Assembly: GCA_002404055.1 (NCBI GenBank) | Contig: DHIZ01000101.1 | Coordinates: 10,641 to 24,360, forward strand | Direction of reading: 5' to 3' | DNA length: 13,720 nt | Origin: Chloroflexi bacterium UBA4733 | Lineage (GTDB): Bacteria > Chloroflexota > UBA4733 | Shown: positions 1 to 8,668 of the stretch, one piece after another | Position numbering within the stretch: the first letter of the stretch is position 1 | Layout of the letters: each line of letters starts with the position of its first letter | Notes under the pieces: model-generated | The model's database searches: none | The model's input: the letters and a program-made list of their open reading frames with translations, nothing else | What the model was told of the DNA's origin: nothing | Program-made: the position numbers and the translations under genes

Positions 1-1398
1 TTACTTGCTCGCCGTCTGCGCTCTGCCGGCTACGATGCGCGGCCCTATCACGGCAAGATGAGTGCCGCCGACCGCGACAGCGTCCAGGAGCTCTTCATGG
101 ACGACCACATCAATATAGTGGTCTGTACTAAAGCGTTTGGTATGGGCATTGATAAGTCGGATATCCGGTATGTAATTCACATGCATATGCCGGGTGATCT
201 GGAGTCCTACTTCCAGGAGGCCGGTCGTGCGGGCCGAGATGGCCAGGAGTCGTACTGCATTCTGCTGTATCACCGCTCTGATCGCGATGTCCACGACTTC
301 TTTATCGAGGCGGGCATGCCGGACGAGGAGCTGCTCAACGCACTCATCGAGCGGCTCACAGCGATGGCGGGGGAGACCCTGTACCTCGATACAATCAAGC
401 TTGGCGAGTCGCTCGGCATGGATGAGGTGCAGCTCAAAGTGTCACTCCATCTGCTGGAGCAAGCCGGTTTCATCGAACGCGGCGCCGACTTTACCCTGCG
501 TGGCTCCCTCACGTTGCGCGAAACGCCAGACGTCATTGAGCGTCACCTGACAGAGACCAAGCCACTATCGGCCAGCCTCTTCCGATCCATCGTTACGACG
601 CTCGGCTGGGAACCTTTCCGCCGTCTGGAGTTGGATCTCGCCCAGGCTGCGGATCGCTTGGGCATTCCACCCGGAGCTTTGGATGAGTTGCTCGTCCGGC
701 TTGCAGTGGCCGACCTCGCCATTTACCGACCGTGGGAGAAGGGAAGCATTGTTACGAAAGGACGGCAATTGGCCGCCGGGAAAGCCTTTCGCGAGGAGGT
801 CGCCTCAGTGGCCCATTTAGAACGACTCCACGGGAAACTCGACCGAATGGTTGGCTATGCAGAGGCCACCGCCGGACAGGGCTGCCGACGCGCGTTGATT
901 CTGCGCTACTTCGGGGAACGCTGGGAGCATGGGAACTGCGGCGGATGCGATCACTGCACGCCGGAGGCAGAGTATCCCTGGAGCCAGCTAACCGCGCGCG
1001 ATACTGCCAACCTCTACGATTACTTCGACCCTGCGTTCACCATTTTGGAAGTGGTGAAGTGGAACCAAGATCAGCTTCGCGAGGGTCGCAATCCCTTCAG
1101 TACCTCGACGCTCATTAACGTGCTCAAAGGCAGTGATTTTCAGCGCTCAGGGGGCAACCGGAGCCGAATGCGAGCTTTGCGTGCTTGTCCGCAGTGGGGC
1201 GTGTTCGATGCGTTACCGCGCCGCGACCAGGTGATCGAGCGCTGCCTGGACCGCCTGGAACGAGAGCGCTACATTGCCAAGCGGACAGCGGAGTTCGTAG
1301 GTGACGCGGGCACTGTGACCTATGCGTACCCGGATCTCCTCGACCAGGGGCGTGAGCAGTTGCTCAACGGCGAGTTGCTCCAGTGGGCACTGGACTAG
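1..1398 (+). CDS. RecQ-family ATP-dependent DNA helicase, 3' part (5' end outside the window)
   Basis: ATP-driven 3'-5' DNA unwinding is the expected role by family. The reading frame is open from base 1, so the Walker A and DEAH motifs lie off the window. Visible are helicase motif V (FGMGIDKSDIRYVIH, about 136-180) and motif VI with its arginine fingers (QEAGRAGRDG, 214-243). The RecQ zinc site has Cys codons at 883, 937, 946 and 955 (C-x17-C-x2-C-x2-C, close to the E. coli RecQ spacing). A winged-helix RQC region follows (about 1020-1380) and there is no room for an HRDC domain. About 210 residues separate motif VI from the first zinc Cys, against about 50 in E. coli. This insert contains winged-helix-like segments (around 390-520) and resembles the longer RecQ subtype seen in, for example, Bacteroidetes. 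It ends 14 bases before the next gene, so the two are probably co-transcribed. Family call is sure; the pathway is not. Confidence 0.95.
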   Translation, partial: LLARRLRSAGYDARPYHGKMSAADRDSVQELFMDDHINIVVCTKAFGMGIDKSDIRYVIHMHMPGDLESYFQEAGRAGRDGQESYCILLYHRSDRDVHDFFIEAGMPDEELLNALIERLTAMAGETLYLDTIKLGESLGMDEVQLKVSLHLLEQAGFIERGADFTLRGSLTLRETPDVIERHLTETKPLSASLFRSIVTTLGWEPFRRLELDLAQAADRLGIPPGALDELLVRLAVADLAIYRPWEKGSIVTKGRQLAAGKAFREEVASVAHLERLHGKLDRMVGYAEATAGQGCRRALILRYFGERWEHGNCGGCDHCTPEAEYPWSQLTARDTANLYDYFDPAFTILEVVKWNQDQLREGRNPFSTSTLINVLKGSDFQRSGGNRSRMRALRACPQWGVFDALPRRDQVIERCLDRLERERYIAKRTAEFVGDAGTVTYAYPDLLDQGREQLLNGELLQWALD

Positions 1399-1399
1399 C

Positions 1400-1405
1400 A
1401 AAGGA
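1400..1405 (+). promoter_or_regulatory. Ribosome binding site that decides the start of the sacsin-like gene
   Basis: AAAGGA lies 7 bases before the ATG at 1413. The frame also opens at a GTG at 1383, inside the helicase gene, but I see no comparable Shine-Dalgarno sequence in front of it. This favours ATG 1413 and a short intergenic gap rather than a 16-base overlap. Confidence 0.6.
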
Positions 1406-1412
1406 TCCCTTC

Positions 1413-4400
1413 ATGATCGCAGTCGCACCTCGGAGCGTGTACCGATATGGCGCTCGCACTCTTAACATCATCCGCACGCAGATTGCCGGTTACGCGGGCG
1501 GTGGCGCCATCGCCAGGGAACTCGTCCAGAACGCCGATGATGCACACGCCACGTGGCTCGAATTTCACTTCCTGCCAGACCAGCTCGTTGTTAAAAACGG
1601 CAGCACGTTTAGCGAGGCGAACTTTGACGCGATCTGTGATATCGCCTCCGGTCAAAAGCGCTCCGATGCGTCCGCGATTGGTACCTGGGGCACCGGTTTC
1701 TTGTCGGTGTATCAGATCACGGACTGCCCGGAACTCCACTCCTCGGGTCAACGGCTCGTGTTTGACCCAACGGTCAGCGACCTTCCAGCCTTGCCGTCGG
1801 ACGTTATCCATCACACTGAGTTCCACTTTCCCTGGCGACGCAAACCCTCTGAGATTTCAAGACACATAGGGGCCGATCCTTGGGACAACCTCCGCATCGC
1901 GAGCTTCTGCCAGGAAGTCTGCCGGGAAGCCACGCGTGTCCTGTTCTTTCTCCGCCATCTCGATCGCATCGCCGTCTTCCAAAACTCGTTACTCGTGACT
2001 GAAGTTGAGCGCCATCTCGTGCTAGAGGAGTATCTGGCTGAGGGTAGTACGCGCAGGCAATGGAAATTTGACGTTCGCGCGCCAGACCGGGACCCGGTGA
2101 GCGAAGTCTGGATGAATTACCGGGTGGATCTGGAGCGTTCAGGTAACCGAGATGGCGGCGAGGAGAAAGACGCTGGGTATGGCTTCGCCTTCGGACCCGA
2201 GAACTCAGTGCTCTTCGGCGACGAGGGAGGCTTACTTTACAACTATCTGCCCACACAAATCTATACAGGACTTCCGTTCCACATCAACGGCGACTTTCAT
2301 CCCGATGCCAACCGTAAGTCCATCCTCACCGATTCATCGTCCAAAGCGGCTTGGAATCGCGAGGTTATAGGCGGCATCGGGACGCTCTTCGCGGCGAGCC
2401 TGGAAGCACTGCGCGATGCGAGCCGATCGCCGGCCGCGTTCTATCACCTGTTCCCCGTCGAAACGAACCACGAACATCCCTTCCTCCGACCACTTGTCGA
2501 TGTCTTCCAGGAACAGGCGCGGCAAACGGCCATCATCCAGACCACGGATGGCGAATGGACTACCCCGCCAAGCGTCCGTACAGTGGTAAGCGACAGGCTA
2601 CACGCGCTCACGCAAGACTACCTACCAGGCATCTGCCCGCACGACCTGCCGGACAGTCTCTCCCCCCTCCTTAGGAAACTGGGAGCCCAACCGCTGAACG
2701 TACTCGATTATCTGGAACACCTGCGCCTTCGCGTGCCACCCGATGCTACCTTAGCGGATGCCCCAGCAATCCTTAATAGCCGCCTCAAGCTCGATGGAGC
2801 ATTGGCATACCTCAGCGAATATGCTGAGGGCGCGAGCGAGCAAATCAAACCGAGGCTTCGTGAGGCCTTCCGCCAGGCTCCGCTTTGCCTGGATACACTC
2901 GGCCGCCTGGCCGCACCGGGCATCACCGCCATTTGGGCTGCCGGTAAGTCCGCACGCGAGATACTGCCTGCGGAAGCCTTTCGCCTCCTGGAATGGTCCT
3001 TTCAACAGCAGTATGACAAGGTCCTGCGTTTTGGCGGTGTTCCAACGATCGGTCTCGGTGAGGTCGTTAGCTACCTTGCAACGCTCAGTGGCGAGTGCGT
3101 CGGAAAGCATGTAGACGACGCGGCGCTTCCCGTCCGAGGTTGGGAGCGATTGGGCAAGATTCATGACTACATACCATCCGCCCTTGGCCAACTTGGCAAA
3201 AAGGAACTCGCCGACCTCGCCATGCTTCCGCTCTGCCCAGATCAGCACGGTCAACTGCATCCGTTTGCCGACAATCTTTGGTCAGCCACTGACGATGTTC
3301 GCAATCTGCTCGGTGACGCCGGTTTTCTGTTTGTGCATCCGCAGCTCCAGGTCCAGCCGAACCACCGCGTGCTCCTTGATGCGGTTGGCATCCAAGAACT
3401 CACGCCGTCGCGTCTGACCACGGCACTCGGCAGCAGGCGCCGTGAAGCCATCAATCTGGACCAGGCTTCCGCACCGTTCGCCAGCGTCGAGAGGCTGCGG
3501 CGCCTCTACGGCTTCTTTCGCGATCACGCCGTCGACCTTACGGACGCTGACCGGAACCGCCTCCGCCAGCTTTCTTTCGTCCTCAGTGCTCAGGGAAACC
3601 TCAAGGCGATCGATGACCCAGTGCTGCCACTACGTTTGCCACCGCGTGATGCACAAGAAGGGCGCTTTGACGACATCCTTCGCTTGGATAACCTGATCAG
3701 CGACCAAGCGCTCGGCGACGGGCTCCGCGACTTCTTCGAGCGAACGTTGGCCGTGGACACGATCGATCTGGTTGATTACGTCAAGAACTATCTGGGGCCG
3801 CGCTACAACGACGCCAACGTCACCGACGAAGCGCGGTTGCGCCTCCTTCGTCTCGTCTCCAGCACCTACCATAAGGGCTCGTTAGGCCAGCGTGAGGAGA
3901 TCGTGCAGGCGCTCAAAACGTGTCGGCTCATTCGCTGCGCCGATAGCCAATACCACCGGGCGCGCGAGACCTACTTTCCACTCGATGTGCTGAGTCTCGT
4001 CTTTCCCCATGGATATAACGTCCCGCACATATGTTATGGCTTGGTTAGCGAACACGTTCGTGCGAAGCGTGACGCCGCGCGAGGAGGTCCGCCGCACGTA
4101 CGGTCGCCCTGGTACCCGCTGTTCCAGGCCCTTGGCATGCAAGAAGAACCCGGCGCAGCCGACATCGTGACCACGGTACGGCAGACGCTCCAGATGTACA
4201 CAGCGCCTTCGGAAGAGGCCATGGCGCACCTTCGCCAGATTTATGAGTTGCTCGACGATCGTTGGGGTGATCGCTACCAGGAAAGTGCTGATGCGCTCAA
4301 GCCGCTCCTTACATTGCCTTGGCTTCCTGCCGACGGCGATGTCTCGCGCTGGTATCGGCCCGCAGAACTACATTCGATCAGCCTGCGCCAACTGGTCGCA

Positions 4401-7400
4401 AGCCAGGTAAAACTGCTGGCCTTTCGTACTCCACGCCAGGAGATCGCCTCCTTCCTCGGCATCAAAACAACGGCGCAAATCCGTGACGTGGTCAACCACC
4501 TGAAGTCGATGAGCGCACGTCAGCTGCCAGTCGTCAATCAGGTGTACCGTTTCCTGAACGACGCCGCTGACGCACCAGAGATTACCTACCTGCGTGGGGA
4601 AGCCGTCGTCTATGACCAGAGGCATCAACGCTTCTGGAAGCCTGAGAACGTGTTCTTTGGAAATCTCTTCGACGAATTCGGTGACTACCGGTGCTATCTG
4701 GCTGACGATGCCGACGGCTGGCGCAAGCTGTTCACCCGTCTTGGCGTGCGTGAACAGCCACACGCGGTGGATGACCATGTCAAACTCCTACACGAGATCG
4801 GCACAAAGTACGGCGCAAAGCCGTTGGACGAAAAGGACCGGCAGCTGGTTCTGAGGGCGCTCCAACGCCTCGCTCGCGCCCTCGACGCCGCGATGGCGGG
4901 AGACGAGACGCCAGCATGGTTGGATCGGCTGGTTGGTGTCTCTGTGATACCCGATCAGGAGGGGCACCTCCGAGCTGCTTCTCAGGTCTTCTTCAAGGAT
5001 CGTGACGATTTACTGGCGCACTTCCCAGATGGCGTTGTCCGGCTCGCTCAAATTCCCCCGGGAGCGGATTCCCTTCGCCAATCGCTCGGCATATGCTCAC
5101 TGAGCGAGGCCGTCAAGCGTGAACGATCGGAGATCCTGAATGAATGTGATGATGGCATTACGGCCTACCGCATTCATAGGCTGGCTGCGCCTTTCGCTCG
5201 TGTTATATGGTCATTTCACCAAGACTACCCCAATGGTTGGTGCGATGCTAACGACTTCAAGCAAGTCAAGGTCCGTCGGGCCAGCAACATTGAGGTTCGT
5301 TACGTTATTCCGACTGCTGTTCCTCCAATTTATGGCACATCCCCAGTCTCCCAAGGGGCCTATTACGATGCAGGAGAGCGTATTCTCTACGTAGCGACGC
5401 CGGACGACACCCTCGGCTCCAAAGCGCTTGCTCGCGAGATCGTCTCTTTCCTCAATCCAACGATCAAGCCCCAAGTTTTGATGAGCCTCGTACGCGATGT
5501 CCTCAGAGCGGCAGAGCATGATGACGCCGAAGAGATCGAGCGAGTTCTCGATGACGCGGAGATTGCCCGCCCGACCTTCGCTAACGACGAGTTCCAGGTG
5601 GATGAGGAGGCGAAGCGACAGGCGGTTGCACGTGTCCGGACGGTCGATGATATCCAGGACGGAGACAAGGACGCAGCGTCCGATACAGTGAGCGGGAACG
5701 GGGACCAAGGGGAATGGGACCAAGCAGCGGACGCTACGGCGCCTTGGGCTTCCCCACCAGGGCAAGAGACACCCACGTCGTACGCCGTCATGGATACGAC
5801 GCGCGGCGGCGCTTCCAATACCAGTGCACAACGGGTCTGGTCGGTGGAGGGCGCGGAACTATCGCTGGCAGAGGTGGCTGCTGGACAATCTCCAGCAGGC
5901 GATAGTCCGCCGTTCAAGGGTGACACCCGCCCGGAGGTGCCGCGCATCTCCACGAATTATTACGCCCTGGCAGCACGTTACGGCCTCAGAGGAGACGGAA
6001 CAGTATCAGGCAGTGTTGACGCCAACCGAGCCGCCGGGGGGGCCGACGGCGACATAAAGGAGGAAGAGGAAACTGCGCGCCACGTTGATCAGAGCCGCTT
6101 TGTCCTCTCTTTCATGGCGCGCTACGCGGGATTCCTGCCGCTAACGAAACAGGCTGGCCTTCTGCTAGCCGCTCAGAACGACATTACCGCCATAACCGAT
6201 CTTGGGCAATCATTCCCACTTTACCTCGATCACGATCGGGAGATTATCTACAACCAGGCAGAGCTTCCCAAATTTTTCGCGGCCAACAACATTCCGGCAG
6301 GCGGGATCGTGTACCTCGGCCGGCAGCATGGCTCGACCTTCCGTCTGTTTTTCAGCGCCCAACCGCACATCGTGCGCAATGTCCGCCTGGCCGAGCTGGG
6401 CGATGATGGCCAGGTGATCTACACCGTAGTCCAGGAGATGAAGGTTGGCTGCGAGACTGACGGCATGGTCTTCCTGGCCGAAAAGCGGCTGGAAGACCGT
6501 CCCGCCCTATTCGCCGAGGCGGTGGGAAAGAAGTCCGTTTTCGAGACGCTCTGCACCCTCTTCGAGACCAACCCGGCATCCTTGCTGCACGAGGATGATC
6601 TCTTCCATCTGGTGTACAACCAGCGGATGATTGCGGCGTCTACCGTGCGGCAGGAACTCCGATCCCGTCCCTGTTTCGTCCATGAGGGAAGCGGGAATTG
6701 GCGCTTCGATCCACAGCGTGGGCTGAAGTGGGAGTGGCACGAAGACAAGCCGTCGATCGCTACCAGCCGAAATACTCTGCCGCACCGCGAAACGCCCAAT
6801 GACGGTCTATCCGGCGACATTATGAGACAAGCTGGCACACAGACTATGGTCGTGGGTGGCGGCTCTTGGGTGGACGTGTTGTCGCGTGATGTCCTTGCTC
6901 TGCGCGATCGGTTTCTCGCGCTCACGGGTGAGAATGGCAGCCCACCTGTTGAGCTCTCGTCCCTCTTGACCACGCTCGACGTCTTCCGTCAGGCGATCCA
7001 CGGCCTTCTTGTGACGCCGCTGCCGACCCGAGCAAACGCTGCCGACGCGCCGGCCGTCGTCGTGGAATCCCTTGAGATGAAGCGTCGCGAGATCGCTCGG
7101 CGCCTTCTCGACGAGATGACGCGCAACCCAGGCGATGGCGACCTTATCGCCGACTTTCGCCAGCTCTTCGCTGAACTGCTCGATGAGGCCATTGCCGGTG
7201 ACGAAGGTGCTGTTCCGGCCCTCGCGCCGCTTCTTGAGGACGTCAACCACTTCATCTTGAGAGACCGCGCCATCCCCATTATCCGCGAGCGCCGGGCAGC
7301 GACGAAGGATCATGGCAACTTCGCCGCGGCGGCAGCCTTAGTCGGACTTGAAGCGGGTTGTTTGGGCGAAGCGAACGAGCAGGAGCTTGCCCAAATCAAG

Positions 7401-8231
7401 AACCTGGCGCAGGCTGAAGAGTACTGGCAGCTTACTGCAGCAGCGCAGGGTTCGGAAGAGGAGCTTGGCTTGCTCACCGAAGCGCTGCGCTGCAATCCTG
7501 ATCATGAACGAGCTCACCAGCGATATTCGATCGTCGTTCGGGGGATCGTGGAAGCTCGCCTGGCCAGCCCACTCGTCGCGGCCAGGAGGCCACAGGACAA
7601 GGATCCTCTTCAGGAGATCGAAGAGGTCCGTGCGTTCTTGCAACAGCACGAGGAGGGAATAGACAATGCAAGCTCGTGTTGGGATCTGGTTGATGAGAGT
7701 TGCATTGCGACGATGAAGCGGCTTTGGCGCGCAGTCCAACCGGCGCTCTCCACCCTCAACGCCAGCGGCAGCCAGCTCAGTTGCGAGGCACGTCTCAACT
7801 TCGCGCGACTCTACAACATGCTGCGTTCCGCAACCTTGAAGCGGGAGTGGCACGCCGGTTGCGTTAGCACGCTTGCGGGCGTCGGAGACTACTACACCAA
7901 ACTGGGAAAATGGGCCGAGGCGATAATCGCCTATTCTGCAGCCTTAGAGCTTGACCCCGCTGCCGATGTTCAGAGTCGGCTGGCGATGGCCTACGCCAAG
8001 GCCGGTTTGGCAGAGCTCGCCGAGCGAGTTGGCGCGAACAAGACGCACCCCGTGCCGTTCGGCCGCCAACGTCGCCTGCCCCAAACGAGTGTTCGGGATA
8101 ACGAGCGGTTCCTCCGTGCGCTCGAGGACGCGTCCGAAGATGCGCCACTTGTTGCGGCTGTCGGGAAAGGGCGTGTGGACGCCCTGATAAAACGTCAGAA
8201 GCAAGTCCTGGGATTAGTTGGTCGCCAGTAA
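1413..8231 (+). CDS. Very large sacsin-like GHKL (Hsp90-type) ATPase with internal repeats, winged-helix-like and TPR segments
   Basis: 2272 residues. The N-terminus is a Bergerat-fold ATPase of the sacsin type. The N-box ELVQNADDA is at residues 36-44, NGSTFSEANF at 62-71 stands where the ADP-binding loop is expected, and the glycine motif GTWGTGFLSVYQITD is at 90-104. The sacsin signature LPTQIYTGLPFHINGDF follows at about residue 285. From about 375 to 1250 run eight divergent repeats, each with an LG(I/V/M)-like turn. Residues 1412-1555 are a low-complexity acidic/Ser-Gly linker, probably disordered. Beyond it come a possible small beta domain (FFAANNIPAGGIVYL, near 1620), a winged-helix-like segment (about 1708-1768) and a TPR (about 2155-2190). 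No signal peptide is visible, so it is cytoplasmic. Inference: a chaperone-like or switch ATPase working with the RecQ helicase encoded just upstream. The ATPase family is clear; the biological role is unknown. Confidence 0.88.
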   Translation: MIAVAPRSVYRYGARTLNIIRTQIAGYAGGGAIARELVQNADDAHATWLEFHFLPDQLVVKNGSTFSEANFDAICDIASGQKRSDASAIGTWGTGFLSVYQITDCPELHSSGQRLVFDPTVSDLPALPSDVIHHTEFHFPWRRKPSEISRHIGADPWDNLRIASFCQEVCREATRVLFFLRHLDRIAVFQNSLLVTEVERHLVLEEYLAEGSTRRQWKFDVRAPDRDPVSEVWMNYRVDLERSGNRDGGEEKDAGYGFAFGPENSVLFGDEGGLLYNYLPTQIYTGLPFHINGDFHPDANRKSILTDSSSKAAWNREVIGGIGTLFAASLEALRDASRSPAAFYHLFPVETNHEHPFLRPLVDVFQEQARQTAIIQTTDGEWTTPPSVRTVVSDRLHALTQDYLPGICPHDLPDSLSPLLRKLGAQPLNVLDYLEHLRLRVPPDATLADAPAILNSRLKLDGALAYLSEYAEGASEQIKPRLREAFRQAPLCLDTLGRLAAPGITAIWAAGKSAREILPAEAFRLLEWSFQQQYDKVLRFGGVPTIGLGEVVSYLATLSGECVGKHVDDAALPVRGWERLGKIHDYIPSALGQLGKKELADLAMLPLCPDQHGQLHPFADNLWSATDDVRNLLGDAGFLFVHPQLQVQPNHRVLLDAVGIQELTPSRLTTALGSRRREAINLDQASAPFASVERLRRLYGFFRDHAVDLTDADRNRLRQLSFVLSAQGNLKAIDDPVLPLRLPPRDAQEGRFDDILRLDNLISDQALGDGLRDFFERTLAVDTIDLVDYVKNYLGPRYNDANVTDEARLRLLRLVSSTYHKGSLGQREEIVQALKTCRLIRCADSQYHRARETYFPLDVLSLVFPHGYNVPHICYGLVSEHVRAKRDAARGGPPHVRSPWYPLFQALGMQEEPGAADIVTTVRQTLQMYTAPSEEAMAHLRQIYELLDDRWGDRYQESADALKPLLTLPWLPADGDVSRWYRPAELHSISLRQLVASQVKLLAFRTPRQEIASFLGIKTTAQIRDVVNHLKSMSARQLPVVNQVYRFLNDAADAPEITYLRGEAVVYDQRHQRFWKPENVFFGNLFDEFGDYRCYLADDADGWRKLFTRLGVREQPHAVDDHVKLLHEIGTKYGAKPLDEKDRQLVLRALQRLARALDAAMAGDETPAWLDRLVGVSVIPDQEGHLRAASQVFFKDRDDLLAHFPDGVVRLAQIPPGADSLRQSLGICSLSEAVKRERSEILNECDDGITAYRIHRLAAPFARVIWSFHQDYPNGWCDANDFKQVKVRRASNIEVRYVIPTAVPPIYGTSPVSQGAYYDAGERILYVATPDDTLGSKALAREIVSFLNPTIKPQVLMSLVRDVLRAAEHDDAEEIERVLDDAEIARPTFANDEFQVDEEAKRQAVARVRTVDDIQDGDKDAASDTVSGNGDQGEWDQAADATAPWASPPGQETPTSYAVMDTTRGGASNTSAQRVWSVEGAELSLAEVAAGQSPAGDSPPFKGDTRPEVPRISTNYYALAARYGLRGDGTVSGSVDANRAAGGADGDIKEEEETARHVDQSRFVLSFMARYAGFLPLTKQAGLLLAAQNDITAITDLGQSFPLYLDHDREIIYNQAELPKFFAANNIPAGGIVYLGRQHGSTFRLFFSAQPHIVRNVRLAELGDDGQVIYTVVQEMKVGCETDGMVFLAEKRLEDRPALFAEAVGKKSVFETLCTLFETNPASLLHEDDLFHLVYNQRMIAASTVRQELRSRPCFVHEGSGNWRFDPQRGLKWEWHEDKPSIATSRNTLPHRETPNDGLSGDIMRQAGTQTMVVGGGSWVDVLSRDVLALRDRFLALTGENGSPPVELSSLLTTLDVFRQAIHGLLVTPLPTRANAADAPAVVVESLEMKRREIARRLLDEMTRNPGDGDLIADFRQLFAELLDEAIAGDEGAVPALAPLLEDVNHFILRDRAIPIIRERRAATKDHGNFAAAAALVGLEAGCLGEANEQELAQIKNLAQAEEYWQLTAAAQGSEEELGLLTEALRCNPDHERAHQRYSIVVRGIVEARLASPLVAARRPQDKDPLQEIEEVRAFLQQHEEGIDNASSCWDLVDESCIATMKRLWRAVQPALSTLNASGSQLSCEARLNFARLYNMLRSATLKREWHAGCVSTLAGVGDYYTKLGKWAEAIIAYSAALELDPAADVQSRLAMAYAKAGLAELAERVGANKTHPVPFGRQRRLPQTSVRDNERFLRALEDASEDAPLVAAVGKGRVDALIKRQKQVLGLVGRQ
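2530..5120 (+). repeat. Eight divergent protein-level repeats of about 115 residues inside the sacsin-like gene
   Basis: Each unit has a hydrophobic strand with a turn (for example LPLCPDQHGQL, VSVIPDQEGHL, LPWLPADGDV), a helical stretch, and then an LG-type turn followed by a helix. The turns are LGAQPLNVLDYL (residue 423), GGVPTIGLGEVVSYL (541), VGIQELTPSRL (658), LAVDTIDLVDYV (779), LGMQEEPGAADIV (907), LGIKTTAQIRDVV (1015), LGVREQPHAVDDHV (1110) and LGICSLSEAV (1225). Spacing is 95 to 128 residues. The DNA itself is not obviously repeated, so the copies are old. Eukaryotic sacsin also carries long internal repeats, which suggests a similar scaffold. Confidence 0.6.
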
Positions 8232-8668
8232 CACTGCCAATGATGCTACGAGGAGCGAAGCATGCCCTTCGCCGCTCAGCCATACGCGCAACCACCTTTC
8301 TCCTATTTCTCGTTCAGAGGCCATTTCTCACGCCAAAGAGCTCGCCTGTCTCGCCAAGAACGGCCGTGCCGCAACAGCCCTCCATTCGGGCCAGCCGTCG
8401 TCGTCTTTGTCCTGATGCAGGCTAATTGGTTACCTCAAGCCAGCCAAGCAGTTTCGCCTGATTCGAGCTGCCAGGCAGCAGCTTGCCGGTCTGGACGAGA
8501 TAGCTGCGCAGCGCCTCCGGTAGCGGTCCCAACGGGTCGGCGTTTGGTACGGACGGCGGTTGAGCGCTCAGCCGGCCTGGTGGAGAGAAGTGCTCAAGGC
8601 GGCTGGGTGCGGTGGTCGAGCCGTAAGGGGAACGGTCGGAGTCAGGCTTTCTTGTTCCTTGACCGGCC
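8232..8668. other. Junction region with no convincing intact gene
   Basis: This 437-base stretch lies between the 3' ends of the sacsin-like gene and the convergent dehydrogenase. I see no T-rich intrinsic terminator, tRNA, direct repeat pair or transposase ORF. The only protein-like signal is the minus-strand fragment at 8422-8550. A 13-base dyad, GCTGCCAGGCAGC (8467-8479), lies inside that fragment. The stretch separates the helicase/ATPase pair from a metabolic region that looks more GC-rich by eye. Confidence 0.6.
8422..8550 (-). pseudogene. Remnant of the C-terminal end of an unidentified protein
   Basis: Read on the minus strand, this frame ends in a TAG at 8422-8424. Its last residues are soluble-protein-like: DPLGPLPEALRSYLVQTG, then KLLPGSSNQAKLLGWLEVTN. 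Codon third positions are mostly G or C, as in the flanking real genes. The frame stays open back to about 8667, but upstream of about 8550 it turns Pro/Ser-rich and looks non-coding. It has no start codon or ribosome binding site. I do not recognise the family. The most likely reading is the tail of a gene truncated at the edge of an inserted or deleted segment; a chance open frame is possible. Confidence 0.3.

Noticed and set aside
1383..1412. GTG start for the sacsin-like gene overlapping the helicase stop
   Set aside because: No ribosome site precedes it, whereas ATG 1413 has AAAGGA at 7 bases, and the ten extra residues are not domain-like.
5211..5953. Antisense ORFs across the linker of the sacsin-like gene
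   Set aside because: They have no family features or ribosome sites, and the plus frame is continuous through the region.
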